Position numbers and translations under genes: made by a program
Shown here: piece after piece, positions 8,554-17,563 of the stretch
Layout of the letters: each line of letters starts with the position of its first letter
Numbering within the stretch: position 1 is the first letter of the stretch
NCBI RefSeq assembly: GCF_009664975.1
Contig: NZ_WJXB01000001.1
Span: 620,001-684,000, forward strand
Source: Paenibacillus monticola
GTDB taxonomy: Bacteria; Bacillota; Bacilli; Paenibacillales; Paenibacillaceae
DNA length: 64,000 nucleotides
Direction: 5' to 3'
Notes under the pieces: generated by a model
What the model was told of the DNA's origin: nothing
The model's input: the letters and a program-made list of their open reading frames with translations, nothing else
Databases searched by the model: none

Positions 8554-10164
8554 ATGGAAGATAACGATGCAACATCAGCCAAGTCCAAGGTAAAGCCTGC
8601 GGCTGTACTGATGATACAAGGAACGGCCTCCGATGTGGGCAAAAGCTTGGTTACTGCTGCCCTGGGTAGAATTATGACCCAGGATGGATACCTTGCATCT
8701 CCTTTTAAATCACAAAATATGGCACTGAACTCCTACGTCACTGTTGACGGCAAAGAAATCGGTCGTGCCCAGGGGATGCAGGCGGAAGCGTTCGGCATAA
8801 CGGCTACCACGGACATGAATCCCATTCTGTTGAAGCCTTCAGGTGAGATGACTGCCCAAATCGTTGTGCACGGAGTACCGCATGCGGCGCTGAGTGCACG
8901 GGAATACCGTGAGGAATTCTTGCCAGAAGCCAAAAGTACAGTGATGGATGCACTCGATCGGCTGCGTGAAACTTACGAGGTTGTGCTGATGGAGGGTGCG
9001 GGCAGCCCGGCCGAGATTAATCTAAAGTCACGGGATATTGTGAATATGAATCTGGCCGGCTGGGCGGATGCCCCAGTGCTTTTGGTCGCCGATATTGACC
9101 GTGGTGGCGTATTCGCCTTTCTGGTGGGTACACTGGAGCTATTAGAACCGCATGAACGGGCCCGTGTCAAAGGCTTTATTATCAATAAATTCCGCGGTGA
9201 TCTCTCCTTGCTGCAGCCTGGACTTGATTGGCTGGAACAGCGTACGGGCATTCCTGTGCTGGGTGTGCTGCCCTTTCTGCCACAGCTTCGGATTGAAGCA
9301 GAGGATTCCGTAGTACTAGAAGGAACGTCGGGTCAACATCGTGCTGATAAAGACAAAGAACTAGACATAGCCGTGATCCGCTACCCGCGAATTTCTAACT
9401 TCACAGACTTTGATCCGCTGGTCGATGAACCCGATACCTCCGTGCGTTATGTGACGCGTGCAGAGGAGCTGGGGATGCCAGACGTTATTATTTTGCCGGG
9501 AACGAAGAATACGGCAGCCGATTTGGCTTATCTAAGAGAACAAGGTTTTCCAGCAGCGATTACGCTTGCGTTGAAGGATGGGGCGCATCAGCTGGTCGGA
9601 ATTTGCGGTGGCTATCAAATGCTGGGGGTCAAGCTGCTCGATCCAGATGCGGTAGAGAGCAGTGAACCGAAAGAAACTGCAGGTCTGGGATATCTTCCGC
9701 TGTCAACTGTGTTTCTACCGGAGAAGACTACGGTGCGTGTTAATGGCGGACTGGCCATGGATCATCCCCTTCAACTGCATGGCAACTTCTTGGAGATGGC
9801 ATCAGACCTCCCAGTTGCCGGCTATGAGATTCATATGGGCACAACTACGAACCATGGTGAGGCTTCGGTGCGCAGTCTGTTCAATCTGACCGAACCGGAA
9901 GGGGCGATACAGTCGGAAGGCTGGGGTACGCTGGATGGAAAAATATGGGGGACCTATCTGCATGGTCTGTTTCATAACGACGTTCTGCGCAGAGCCTGGC
10001 TGGATGGATTACGGGTAGCCAAAGGACTAGAGCCGCTAGAGCTGACCTTTTCAGCGGCTGATCTTCGCGAGCAGGAGTTCGACCGTCTGGCTGCTGCCGC
10101 GCGGGAGAGCTTGAACATGAGTGCTATCTATGAAATTATGGGTTTATCTAAAGAATCAAGCTAG
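8554..10164 (+). CDS. cobQ: Cobyric acid synthase (glutamine-dependent amidotransferase)
   Basis: CobQ/CbiP amidates four carboxylates of adenosylcobyrinic acid a,c-diamide using glutamine and ATP. The N-terminal dethiobiotin-synthetase-like domain has IQGTASDVGKS (P-loop) and SQNMALNSYVT. The C-terminal class I glutaminase-like domain has VGICGGYQMLG with the catalytic Cys and a His in YLHGLFHN. Its 536 aa is slightly longer than usual because of a charged N-terminal extension and an insertion before the glutaminase domain. The start has GAGGAG upstream. In the operon it acts earlier than CobU and CobS; corrin-ring genes and cobD are not in this window. Confidence 0.94.
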   Translation: MEDNDATSAKSKVKPAAVLMIQGTASDVGKSLVTAALGRIMTQDGYLASPFKSQNMALNSYVTVDGKEIGRAQGMQAEAFGITATTDMNPILLKPSGEMTAQIVVHGVPHAALSAREYREEFLPEAKSTVMDALDRLRETYEVVLMEGAGSPAEINLKSRDIVNMNLAGWADAPVLLVADIDRGGVFAFLVGTLELLEPHERARVKGFIINKFRGDLSLLQPGLDWLEQRTGIPVLGVLPFLPQLRIEAEDSVVLEGTSGQHRADKDKELDIAVIRYPRISNFTDFDPLVDEPDTSVRYVTRAEELGMPDVIILPGTKNTAADLAYLREQGFPAAITLALKDGAHQLVGICGGYQMLGVKLLDPDAVESSEPKETAGLGYLPLSTVFLPEKTTVRVNGGLAMDHPLQLHGNFLEMASDLPVAGYEIHMGTTTNHGEASVRSLFNLTEPEGAIQSEGWGTLDGKIWGTYLHGLFHNDVLRRAWLDGLRVAKGLEPLELTFSAADLREQEFDRLAAAARESLNMSAIYEIMGLSKESS

Positions 10165-10188
10165 CCCAAACAGGAATGAGGAATCTCA

Positions 10189-10515
10189 ATGGCAGTCGCG
10201 GTTCTGCTGTTTATTATTGCAGGTCTTGCTGAGATTGGCGGTGGGTACTTAGTCTGGTTATGGCTAAGAGAATCGCGTCCGCTTTGGTATGGTTTGGTGG
10301 GGTCTTTGATTCTGATCGGTTACGGTATTATTCCCACCTTGCAGAAGTTTCCTTCTTTCGGAAGAGTGTATGCAGCTTATGGTGGTGTATTTATCGTACT
10401 TGCGGTGTTATGGGGTTGGCTTGTCGATAAAAAGGCGCCAGATATTTATGATTGGGTTGGGGGCATAATCTGCGTGATTGGCGTATCCGTTATGCTGTGG
10501 GCTCCAAGACATTAA
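10189..10515 (+). CDS. YnfA-family (UPF0060) small membrane protein
   Basis: A 108-aa protein with four hydrophobic segments. It has the family's [17 protein letters not shown] near the start, [12 protein letters not shown] in the middle and [16 protein letters not shown] at the end. The family resembles small multidrug-resistance transporters, but its substrate is not established. It begins 24 bases after cobQ with an AGGAAT-GAGGA ribosome-binding region, so it may be read through from the cob operon. No terminator is seen before it. Confidence 0.88.
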   Translation: MAVAVLLFIIAGLAEIGGGYLVWLWLRESRPLWYGLVGSLILIGYGIIPTLQKFPSFGRVYAAYGGVFIVLAVLWGWLVDKKAPDIYDWVGGIICVIGVSVMLWAPRH

Positions 10516-10605
10516 GGAACATCATTGTGAATATCAATTGTTAAAAGAAAATAAAGTTGTAGACTGGGAACGGCATTAAGCTCCCGGGCAGGATGATGCA
10601 GGTAG

Positions 10606-11244
10606 ATGTCTGATTTACATATATTAACAATGGTTAATAGGGGGCAGTCTGTGCAAGGAAGCGAATTGTATGTTTATCACATTGTCACTAGGAAAAAAAT
10701 GGACCTTGGGCAGATAATTAGCTTTGACAAAAATAAAAGAAACACCTTATATCACTTCTTTTTTGAGAAGGAACAGATGAATTCCAAAGGTGAAGACTTT
10801 ATTCAAATTTTGCATGATCATTATACAAATGACGGCTTAACGATGGATAAAGAGAATGCAGATGTAGCTATTAAATATGTGGGGCAAACAATCAGGGCTA
10901 TTAGAGAAGTAATAGTTGAAATGATTAGACTGCAAGAATATCCTGAATATCCTTCACGATTGTCTTGCTTATATGCTGCGAAAAGCTATGAAGACGCTCT
11001 GAAATGGAAAGAACTTTTTGATTCTTACTATCGAAAAGTTTTGCAGATCGTAAAACTTCGGGTTATTGGGAATATTTTTGAAGGTGATGGTAATCTTTTA
11101 CCAAAGGAAGATGGAATTCCTTTCTCCCGAAAAATCGAACAAGCCAGAAAATATTGGAAAGGCAATATAAATAACGAACTTCCTGAGCTGTTGATTAACG
11201 GAAAAATTGAAGTAGTAGAAATTATTGATGAATTCGCTACTTAA
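10606..11244 (+). CDS. Uncharacterised protein, resembles DUF2441 family
   Basis: A 212-aa soluble protein without signal peptide or membrane segment. Visible landmarks are [17 protein letters not shown] near residue 24, [18 protein letters not shown], a central [20 protein letters not shown] and a C-terminal [12 protein letters not shown]. These resemble the DUF2441 family as I remember it; no function is established. The gene is clearly AT-richer than the cob operon before it and stands alone, which suggests separate acquisition. A TTG or GTG a few codons away could also be the start, as no strong ribosome-binding site is obvious at 10606. Confidence 0.7.
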   Translation: MSDLHILTMVNRGQSVQGSELYVYHIVTRKKMDLGQIISFDKNKRNTLYHFFFEKEQMNSKGEDFIQILHDHYTNDGLTMDKENADVAIKYVGQTIRAIREVIVEMIRLQEYPEYPSRLSCLYAAKSYEDALKWKELFDSYYRKVLQIVKLRVIGNIFEGDGNLLPKEDGIPFSRKIEQARKYWKGNINNELPELLINGKIEVVEIIDEFAT

Positions 11245-11366
11245 TTTAAACAAAAGCGCTTGGAATAACGCTAAACGGAGAACGACAGCGTAAAAGGCAG
11301 ACTGCTACCGCTATTATCCAGGCAAACTGAAGACATCAGAATAACAAACAAATAAAGGTGGTTCGC

Positions 11367-11402
11367 ATGATTAAACATAGGTGGCTGTAGATCGGAACAT
11401 TC
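11367..11402 (+). other. Disrupted signal-peptide start: ATG with in-frame TAG at codon 8
   Basis: An ATG at 11367 has AAGGTGG just upstream and encodes a basic MIKHRWL start. It is then cut by TAG at 11388-11390 and continues in the same frame into the hydrophobic segment of the next CDS. A single base change from TGG would give an unbroken signal peptide. Confidence 0.75.
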
Positions 11403-13070
11403 ATGGTCTTTTTTTGGTTCATGGGATCTTTGGCATTTGCGCATAACGTTGAAGCCGGAGATCAACGAGTGAGTATTCAGTTTGATTTTATTGGTGAAAC
11501 AGGGTCGACTATGATTGTGCCAAAAGTAAGAGTGAACACGATAGAGCTTTCCACAGGAGAACGAAAGGAAGAGGTATTTCTTTTTGAAGACCAGGCGTTT
11601 AATCTGCCACAGGGGTTTCAAATGAAGAGCAGGTCTGAAGCGGAGAAGATCAAGAAGGATTCACCCCAAGAGGTGATTTTTCAATGTGGCGCCAAGAGCT
11701 ACACGGTTAACTCCTCTGAGGGGGTAAAGGGATACGCCTTATATAATGGACAATCTTATGAAGATAAGGTGATAGATGAGTGGACTACACTCTGGGAAAA
11801 CAAGGTTAATCGGGAGAGGCTGTATTTGTTTGATTATGCAACTAAAAAGTTAAGCTTATTAAAAGAAGCCACTTCGACAGAGAAGCTACCTCCGATTACT
11901 TATTCATACGTTACCGACATAAAAACAAAAAAGAAATACAAAGAAATGGACTATTGGGATTATATTTACTCAGGCACGAGTATAGGGGAATTGTTTTTAA
12001 AAGATGATTTATATGAATTCTCCGATCAGGCTTCCAAAACAACGAAATTGTTTTCTTTATCTAAAAATACATATATTACGACTATTCCTTTCAGTCAAGA
12101 AGGGTTAATTACTGAAAAAAACCTCCTGTTATGTGAGCGCGGCAATAATTGCTTCCAATCGGAAGAGAGCATTTCATTTAATGATAACGTGGTGTTTATG
12201 AGGGGCGGAAAATATTATGAAATCCTCAAAAACCATTCCATAAAAGAGATAAAGAAAATAAAATATGATTGGTCGCAGTACCAATGGAAAATTACGGTCA
12301 ATAACCGTGTGTTCGGACAAAGAAGGATTGATGGCTGGGATTATCTTATTAGTACGGATGGTGACAAGATAAAGAAAATATCTGAACGATACACTTTTGT
12401 GCGTGATGTAACGGTTTCGCCCGATCATAAATATTTGGCTATCTTTGAAGCGGCCTATAATAAGGAGAAGTCGAATCATCTATACGAGAATGAGCAATTA
12501 CGTATCTATGATATCAACAAGCAACAAGTGGTCCGGATTATTAAACTACCGTATCTTAAAATGGCACCTCAAGACATCATCTGGCAGTCTAATACTGTCC
12601 TTCAATATAAGCCGAACGCTGCCAGTAACGCGGTCTATATTCGAACTGTCAACGTAGAGATTCTTACTGGAATTATTACTAAGGATCTCTTGGAAGCTTA
12701 CGATTTTAAGGATGAATATGCCATTAATGCATCCGATAATAGCAATTACTTTTCCTTCGTAAGGCCACTGGAGATCCGTTATCAAGGAAAGCCGATTAAG
12801 TACTCCAAACAGTCTTCTTTTGAAGGAGAGAATGGGCTAGTATATTGCTCGCTGAAGGATTTGGCTACCGGGATCGGTGCAGAGATTAAAGTCGAGCCAG
12901 GTGCGGTGAAACTCACCTTAAACGGAAAAACAGCTACCGTGGATTTAAAGGATAAACAAGTAATCACCTATGCGGGTACAGCCTATGCACCGATCAAAAG
13001 CATAGTGCTTAATTTAGGTTTGCAATATAAACGGAAAGATCAATTTGCAACCCAAATCAATCTGGAGTAG
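11403..13070 (+). CDS. Secreted protein with C-terminal copper-amine-oxidase-N-like (stalk) domain; start disrupted
   Basis: About 555 aa from the first in-frame ATG after an amber codon. The N-terminus (FFWFMGSLAFA-HN) is the hydrophobic core and cleavage region of a signal peptide whose basic n-region lies upstream of that stop. The middle looks beta-rich, with a TolB/propeller-like VSPDHKYLAIFEA segment. The last 95 residues have the alternating pattern of copper-amine-oxidase N-terminal-like stalk domains (CSLKDLATGIGAEI, VKLTLNGKTATV, YAPIKSI), which are common in Paenibacillus extracellular proteins. If translation starts at 11403, export would depend on a signal peptide lacking positive charge. 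The rest of the frame is intact, so inactivation is recent, suppressed, or a sequencing error. Confidence 0.72.
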   Translation: MVFFWFMGSLAFAHNVEAGDQRVSIQFDFIGETGSTMIVPKVRVNTIELSTGERKEEVFLFEDQAFNLPQGFQMKSRSEAEKIKKDSPQEVIFQCGAKSYTVNSSEGVKGYALYNGQSYEDKVIDEWTTLWENKVNRERLYLFDYATKKLSLLKEATSTEKLPPITYSYVTDIKTKKKYKEMDYWDYIYSGTSIGELFLKDDLYEFSDQASKTTKLFSLSKNTYITTIPFSQEGLITEKNLLLCERGNNCFQSEESISFNDNVVFMRGGKYYEILKNHSIKEIKKIKYDWSQYQWKITVNNRVFGQRRIDGWDYLISTDGDKIKKISERYTFVRDVTVSPDHKYLAIFEAAYNKEKSNHLYENEQLRIYDINKQQVVRIIKLPYLKMAPQDIIWQSNTVLQYKPNAASNAVYIRTVNVEILTGIITKDLLEAYDFKDEYAINASDNSNYFSFVRPLEIRYQGKPIKYSKQSSFEGENGLVYCSLKDLATGIGAEIKVEPGAVKLTLNGKTATVDLKDKQVITYAGTAYAPIKSIVLNLGLQYKRKDQFATQINLE

Positions 13071-13271
13071 ACAGAGGTAACCTGATTGTAAACCCAGACC
13101 CGGTTCGCAGTTCCCTCACTTGTTCCCCCGAAATGGCAGGGATTTGTTGAATTGTTAAACTAATGAGAAACGATAGCTCAATGAAACATCGGCAGTCCAG
13201 GACTTAATTTTCTCGCCCAAGGCTTACCGCAACGAGTATTCAAATCATACGAGTGGGTCTCGGATAGCACC

Positions 13272-13314
13272 AAAAAAAGAAGCAGTCTAACACTTTCGTG
13301 TGTAGGCTGCTTCT
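13272..13314 (-). terminator. Terminator of the chemotaxis receptor gene
   Basis: Read on the minus strand, an AGAAGCAG/CTGCTTCT stem with an inner CAC-GAAA-GTG hairpin is followed by a run of T. It lies about 50 bases after the receptor stop codon. The remaining stretch 13071-13271 shows nothing I recognise. Confidence 0.8.
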
Positions 13315-13365
13315 CTTCATGTATGGACTACATCTTGTTGATTGCAATACGCTTATCCAGTTAAG

Positions 13366-15054
13366 CTAAATTTTAAATTGCTGCACGGCTTCCTGCAGTT
13401 TCACTGCCTGTTCGTGCAGATCCTCTACCGTCTGGGAATGACCTTCGAGCTCTACACGTTGACGCTCGGAATTCTGTGTAAGCATATCCGCGCTAACCTG
13501 TGACTTGGCGGTAATTTGGGCGGTTTCCTCAACCGAAGCACTAACTTCTTCGGTTCCTGCCGAGATTTGTTGGGTGGCTGCTGATACAGATTGAATGCTG
13601 TGATCGATGCTTTGAATGAGAATCAGCAGATGATTGAAGGCATCCCCTGCTTCTGCTACCTTGCCTACACCAGAAGCAACTTCAGAATTCAAATGGTTGA
13701 TCTCGGTAACAGAGCGTTCCATATCTTCTTGCAAACCCAGTAGGAAGTCGCGGATCTGTTCAGTAGAGTTCTTGGATTGTTCGGATAGCTTACGAACCTC
13801 TCCTGCTACAACCGCAAAGCCACGTCCATGCTCTCCGGCACGTGCCGCTTCAATCGAAGCATTAAGCGACAGCATTTGAATTTGTTTGGTGATTTCAGTA
13901 ATACCTTGTACAACCTCACCGATTTGTAGAGAACGTTCATTCATAATCTTGAATTGTTTCAGCGATTGCTTGGAAGTTCGCTCAACTTGGCGCATTTGCT
14001 CAACTGCGATTTGGGCAATGTCATTGCCACCCACGGCTTTTTCGGAAGCTTCGCCAATCTGCTCAGTAACCTCGCCAGCAGCGGAAGCAATATGCTGAAT
14101 ACCCAGATTGATTTCATCCATCGCTCTTGAATTGTCTAGCGCACTGCTTGCGATCGCAACGCTGCCCTTGTCAATTTCTATAACCGATGAGGATGAACGT
14201 TCTGCCATATCATTCATGATAATTACACGTTCTTTCAAATCGTTGGAATTTGCAACTACAGTGCTTGAGGTATCTAGAACCTGGCTGATCATTTCCTTCA
14301 GCCGCAGGGTCATCGTCCGGAAGCTTTCGGAGAGCTGTCCTACTTCATCGGTACCTTTTATGGTTAGTTCTTGTGTGAAATCCCCTTCTGCCAACTTGTT
14401 GCTGTACGCCGCGAGCTGGGTTATTGGACGTGTAATTCTCCGGCTCATGAACATCGCACCGCTTAGACCAATAATTAAGGCCACTAGTGTAATTCCAGCA
14501 CTGGTCCAGAGAATACTGCTCATTTTATCTTTTACAAAACCTACATCATTACTTACGCCGATAATCATCGTGCTGCCGGGGATGCCAACATACGCTGTTT
14601 TATGTACACCATGACTGTCACTATAGATTTCACTAAGTCCGCTTTTTCCTTTGGAGGCTTGTTTCATTGCAGGCGATACTTCAAGATTCTCTCCAACTTT
14701 CAGCTTAGAACCGTGATCTGCAATCAGATTAACGGCCTTGCCATCTTTAAGTTCCATCAGGAAGATGGTCTCCACAGCATGCTGCTTTCGTTTCTCTTGG
14801 AAAAAGAATTCAAGATTCGTAGCAGCCTGCTCGCTCTTGCCAAGCGTTTGCTGAGCATAGGTGGCATTTAGATTCTTATACACATCTTGCCCGGCTGCAG
14901 TCAGCAGTTTGTTGATTTGTGGCATGACATAACTGTTGATTGTATTAATGGATATAAAGTAGAAGCTTACACTTAACAAAAGAGACGTGAGCAACAGAAC
15001 GATAAACAATAAACGCGTAAACTTGCGACTAATCGAATGCTTGAAACTAAACAT
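13366..15054 (-). CDS. Methyl-accepting chemotaxis protein
   Basis: Transmembrane chemoreceptor of about 562 aa. TM1 is near residues 12-34, then an extracellular sensor of about 145 residues that looks like a single Cache domain, then TM2 near 181-205. A HAMP domain follows (SRRITRPITQLAAYSNKLAEG) and then a long helical methyl-accepting region whose hairpin tip reads LNASIEAARAGEHGRGFAVV. It would signal through CheA/CheW to flagella; no che genes are nearby. The start at 15054 is chosen because AAGGAGAG precedes it; an in-frame ATG 27 codons upstream lacks a site. The ligand cannot be predicted. Confidence 0.93.
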   Translation of the reverse strand: MFSFKHSISRKFTRLLFIVLLLTSLLLSVSFYFISINTINSYVMPQINKLLTAAGQDVYKNLNATYAQQTLGKSEQAATNLEFFFQEKRKQHAVETIFLMELKDGKAVNLIADHGSKLKVGENLEVSPAMKQASKGKSGLSEIYSDSHGVHKTAYVGIPGSTMIIGVSNDVGFVKDKMSSILWTSAGITLVALIIGLSGAMFMSRRITRPITQLAAYSNKLAEGDFTQELTIKGTDEVGQLSESFRTMTLRLKEMISQVLDTSSTVVANSNDLKERVIIMNDMAERSSSSVIEIDKGSVAIASSALDNSRAMDEINLGIQHIASAAGEVTEQIGEASEKAVGGNDIAQIAVEQMRQVERTSKQSLKQFKIMNERSLQIGEVVQGITEITKQIQMLSLNASIEAARAGEHGRGFAVVAGEVRKLSEQSKNSTEQIRDFLLGLQEDMERSVTEINHLNSEVASGVGKVAEAGDAFNHLLILIQSIDHSIQSVSAATQQISAGTEEVSASVEETAQITAKSQVSADMLTQNSERQRVELEGHSQTVEDLHEQAVKLQEAVQQFKI

Positions 15055-15390
15055 ATCATTCTCTCCTTTTCTGTAGCATGCATCTTTAATCCCATACCAA
15101 CCGCTGGAGGATGGCATAGCCGCAATATATTCCAAAGGTCTAGGTCATATATCAAGCTGTAGCTTGGGGATAGACAACGTGATTGATAACTATTCTATAG
15201 AATTAACCTCAGGTTGAATAGTGAAAGTTTTGTTTTGTACCGCATTTTTTTCTGAAAAAGATGAATTATTGTCTAATGTTTTTCTTTTTTATAGAAAATG
15301 ACGTAAAAAAGAGTTTTTTTCATAAAAATTTAAATAGAATGTTTATTGCTAGTATGCTAAAGTTAATATTTTGTTAAAGCGTCTAAGAAG
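15055..15390. other. AT-rich divergent intergenic region
   Basis: This stretch between the divergent receptor gene and the preQ1 riboswitch is strongly AT-rich and must hold both promoters. I could not identify a convincing sigma-A or sigma-D hexamer pair by eye, and no ORF or hairpin stands out. Confidence 0.4.
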
Positions 15391-15430
15391 CCGCGGTTCG
15401 TAACCATCCCGCGTAAACAAAACTAGGAGG
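15391..15430 (+). promoter_or_regulatory. preQ1-I riboswitch (translational)
   Basis: The element has a CGCGG/CCGCG P1 stem enclosing a TTCGTAACCATCC loop region. An A-rich tail TAAACAAAACTAGGAGG follows, in which the pseudoknot-forming end runs straight into the Shine-Dalgarno GGAGG at 15426-15430. This matches the class I preQ1 aptamer layout, and the downstream gene is a queuosine-precursor transporter. Ligand binding would sequester the ribosome-binding site. The ATG is 12 bases after it. Confidence 0.85.
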
Positions 15431-15442
15431 AGTATCAGTAGA

Positions 15443-16168
15443 ATGTTTAACTTGTTATGGGGAATTGCGTTTGTAATTGTCAATTTTGCTTTTTTTCTTC
15501 TTTGCTACCGCTTGTTCGGCAAAAAAGGTTTGTATGCCTGGGTAGGCATTGCTACGGTTATTGCCAACATTCAGGTCACCAAAACAATTTCCATGCCGCC
15601 AAATATTGTCATGACCCTCGGAAATACGATGTATGTGACTCTCTATATGACCAGCGATCTGATCAATGAGAAGTACGGGCGGAGAGAGGCGCGAACGGCG
15701 GTCTGGTTCGGTTTCTTCACCTTGCTGATGACCACGGTTATTATGCAGATGGCGCTGAAGTTCACTCCGGATGCGAGCGACTTCGCCCAGGAATCTCTGG
15801 AAAATATTTTTGGACTTATGCCGCGCTTGGCAATGGGGAGCCTTACAGCATACTTTATCAGCCAGTTTCTCGATGTTCGGTTATATTCGTGGATACGAAA
15901 ATATTACAGCACTTCACGCCAGCTATGGATTCGCTCTAATGGCAGTACAATGGTTAGCTCCTTTGTGGATACGCTCATCTTCTGTACGATTGCTTTCGCC
16001 GGCAGATACGATTGGGGGGTGTGGTTACAGATATTGCTTACAACTTATGTAGTGAAGTTCTTGCTGACTGCAGCAGGCACGCCAATCCTTTACATCGCTC
16101 GTTCCTTCAAGTTTGCCGAGGAAGAGTCTGCTGTTCAGAGAGCATCGGATACCCGTATCTCCTCTTAG
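15443..16168 (+). CDS. Queuosine precursor transporter (YhhQ/VUT family)
   Basis: A 241-aa integral membrane protein with about six hydrophobic segments. The family's conserved elements are visible: NIQVTKTISMPPNIVMTLGN near residue 43, TSDLINEKYGRREAR near residue 72, AYFISQFLDVRLYSWIR, and SSFVDTLIFCTIAF. Members import queuine or preQ0/preQ1 for tRNA queuosine synthesis. The preQ1-I riboswitch directly upstream supports that role, through feedback by the imported or synthesised precursor. It is a single-gene transcript ending in a strong terminator. Confidence 0.9.
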   Translation: MFNLLWGIAFVIVNFAFFLLCYRLFGKKGLYAWVGIATVIANIQVTKTISMPPNIVMTLGNTMYVTLYMTSDLINEKYGRREARTAVWFGFFTLLMTTVIMQMALKFTPDASDFAQESLENIFGLMPRLAMGSLTAYFISQFLDVRLYSWIRKYYSTSRQLWIRSNGSTMVSSFVDTLIFCTIAFAGRYDWGVWLQILLTTYVVKFLLTAAGTPILYIARSFKFAEEESAVQRASDTRISS

Positions 16169-16176
16169 ACAGTAAT

Positions 16177-16207
16177 AAGAGCCACGCGAATTTGCGTGGC
16201 TCTTTCT
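16177..16207 (+). terminator. Rho-independent terminator after queuosine transporter
   Basis: AAGAGCCACGC/GCGTGGCTCTT stem with a six-base loop, followed by TCTT. It sits between convergent genes and can work in both directions. Confidence 0.85.
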
Positions 16208-16242
16208 TAAAATAGCAGATGCATTACTTAGAAGATCACTGC

Positions 16243-17337
16243 TTACAAATGCAGAACAGTCCATTCTTTCGGAAAGCTTGTGAGTGTCTGTGGACCGTCC
16301 GCAGTGATCAATACATCATCTTCAATCCGTACGCCGCCAAGTCCTGCAACATAAATACCGGGTTCTACGGTAAACACGTTCCCGTTCTCAATAACGTCTG
16401 TATTCAACCCGTGTAGAGAAGGGTATTCATGCGTATCCATTCCGAGGCCATGGCCGACGCGGTGCATGAAATAAGGTCCGAAACCTGCCTCAGTGATCAC
16501 ATCCCGTGCGGCCTGATCGACTGAACCAAAGGTAGCTCCCGCGATGGAAGCAGCAATACCGGCTTCATTAGCAGCCAGCACTGTATTGTATAAGGTCACG
16601 AGCTTGGCATCCACCTCTTCCACAGCAAAGGTACGTGTAATATCGGAAGCATATCCACCGGCATACACGCCAAGGTCGAACATGAGAAGATCGCCTGGTT
16701 GGATAATCCGGCTACCTGGTACTCCATGCGGCAGGGCAGTATTCGGACCGGAGAGCACCATCGTGTCGAAGGAGGGACCGGAGGCACCAACCTTTTTCAT
16801 TAGATATTCCAGCTCGGCCACCAGTTCGATTTCGCTTACACCGGTCTTTACATGCTCCAGACCGCGGCGTAGAACTTCTTCTACAAGCTCGGCGGCATGC
16901 TTCATGCGGCTGACTTCTTCAGGGGTCTTCTTGGCGCGCATGCTGCGCAACAGCGGACCGATATCTTGGAAGCTCTTCGCTGATATGGAATCGGCCAGCA
17001 GTTCATATCGCGATACGGAGAAGTGCTCCTTCTCGATACCGAGTGTATTCAGGGCTGTACTGCCAAGACATTCTTTTAGCAAGTTATAGGGATTATCCGT
17101 ATCACTATGTGTCAGAATCTTCGTAACCGCTGAGGCCGCATGGGCCGCTTCCGCATCTAGTGCCGGAACGATCAGTACAGGCTCCTCTCCCTTGATTAGG
17201 AGCAAGCCTAGAAAGCGTTCATGTGGATTGCTCGCAAACCCCGTCAAATAGTATACATGTTTGGGATCTGTGACGAGCAGAGCGTCAAGGCCCTCAGGCG
17301 TCATCTTTTGCGCAAGACTTTTTAGAGCATCGTTCAT
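16243..17337 (-). CDS. Xaa-Pro peptidase, M24 family (YqhT-like)
   Basis: Cytoplasmic metallopeptidase of 364 aa that removes or cleaves X-Pro dipeptides. An N-terminal creatinase-like domain (about 1-130) has DALLVTDPKHVYYLTGF. The C-terminal pita-bread domain carries the metal ligands: Asp pair in FDLGVYAGGYASDITRTF, His in HRVGHGLGMDTHEYP, Glu in TVEPGIYV and Glu in VRIEDD. GAGAGGGG lies upstream of the ATG at 17337. Whether it is an aminopeptidase P or a prolidase cannot be told from sequence alone. Confidence 0.92.
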   Translation of the reverse strand: MNDALKSLAQKMTPEGLDALLVTDPKHVYYLTGFASNPHERFLGLLLIKGEEPVLIVPALDAEAAHAASAVTKILTHSDTDNPYNLLKECLGSTALNTLGIEKEHFSVSRYELLADSISAKSFQDIGPLLRSMRAKKTPEEVSRMKHAAELVEEVLRRGLEHVKTGVSEIELVAELEYLMKKVGASGPSFDTMVLSGPNTALPHGVPGSRIIQPGDLLMFDLGVYAGGYASDITRTFAVEEVDAKLVTLYNTVLAANEAGIAASIAGATFGSVDQAARDVITEAGFGPYFMHRVGHGLGMDTHEYPSLHGLNTDVIENGNVFTVEPGIYVAGLGGVRIEDDVLITADGPQTLTSFPKEWTVLHL

Positions 17338-17563
17338 TTCAGTAGTTCCCCTCTCAGATTCACGTTAAAAACTGCAATGTTTCTATTATAGATCATAACT
17401 AAGAAGGGTGCACATATTGGAGAAGCAGGAGAAGTTCACCTCCTAAAGTTAATTACAAACTATCTCCAGCTTATAAAATGATGTAACATTATCTTAGAAC
17501 ATATTATCTTAAAGACTAGACTAGATCCAAGCTGGTAGGTTCCGTCAGGAAGGGGTACTAAGC

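Noticed and set aside
11271..11621. 116-codon minus-strand ORF near the secreted-protein start
   Set aside because: No ribosome-binding site, no domain, overlaps the signal-peptide region antisense.
16544..17089. 181-codon plus-strand ORF
   Set aside because: Antisense to the Xaa-Pro peptidase; Ser/Arg-rich composition typical of a mirror frame.
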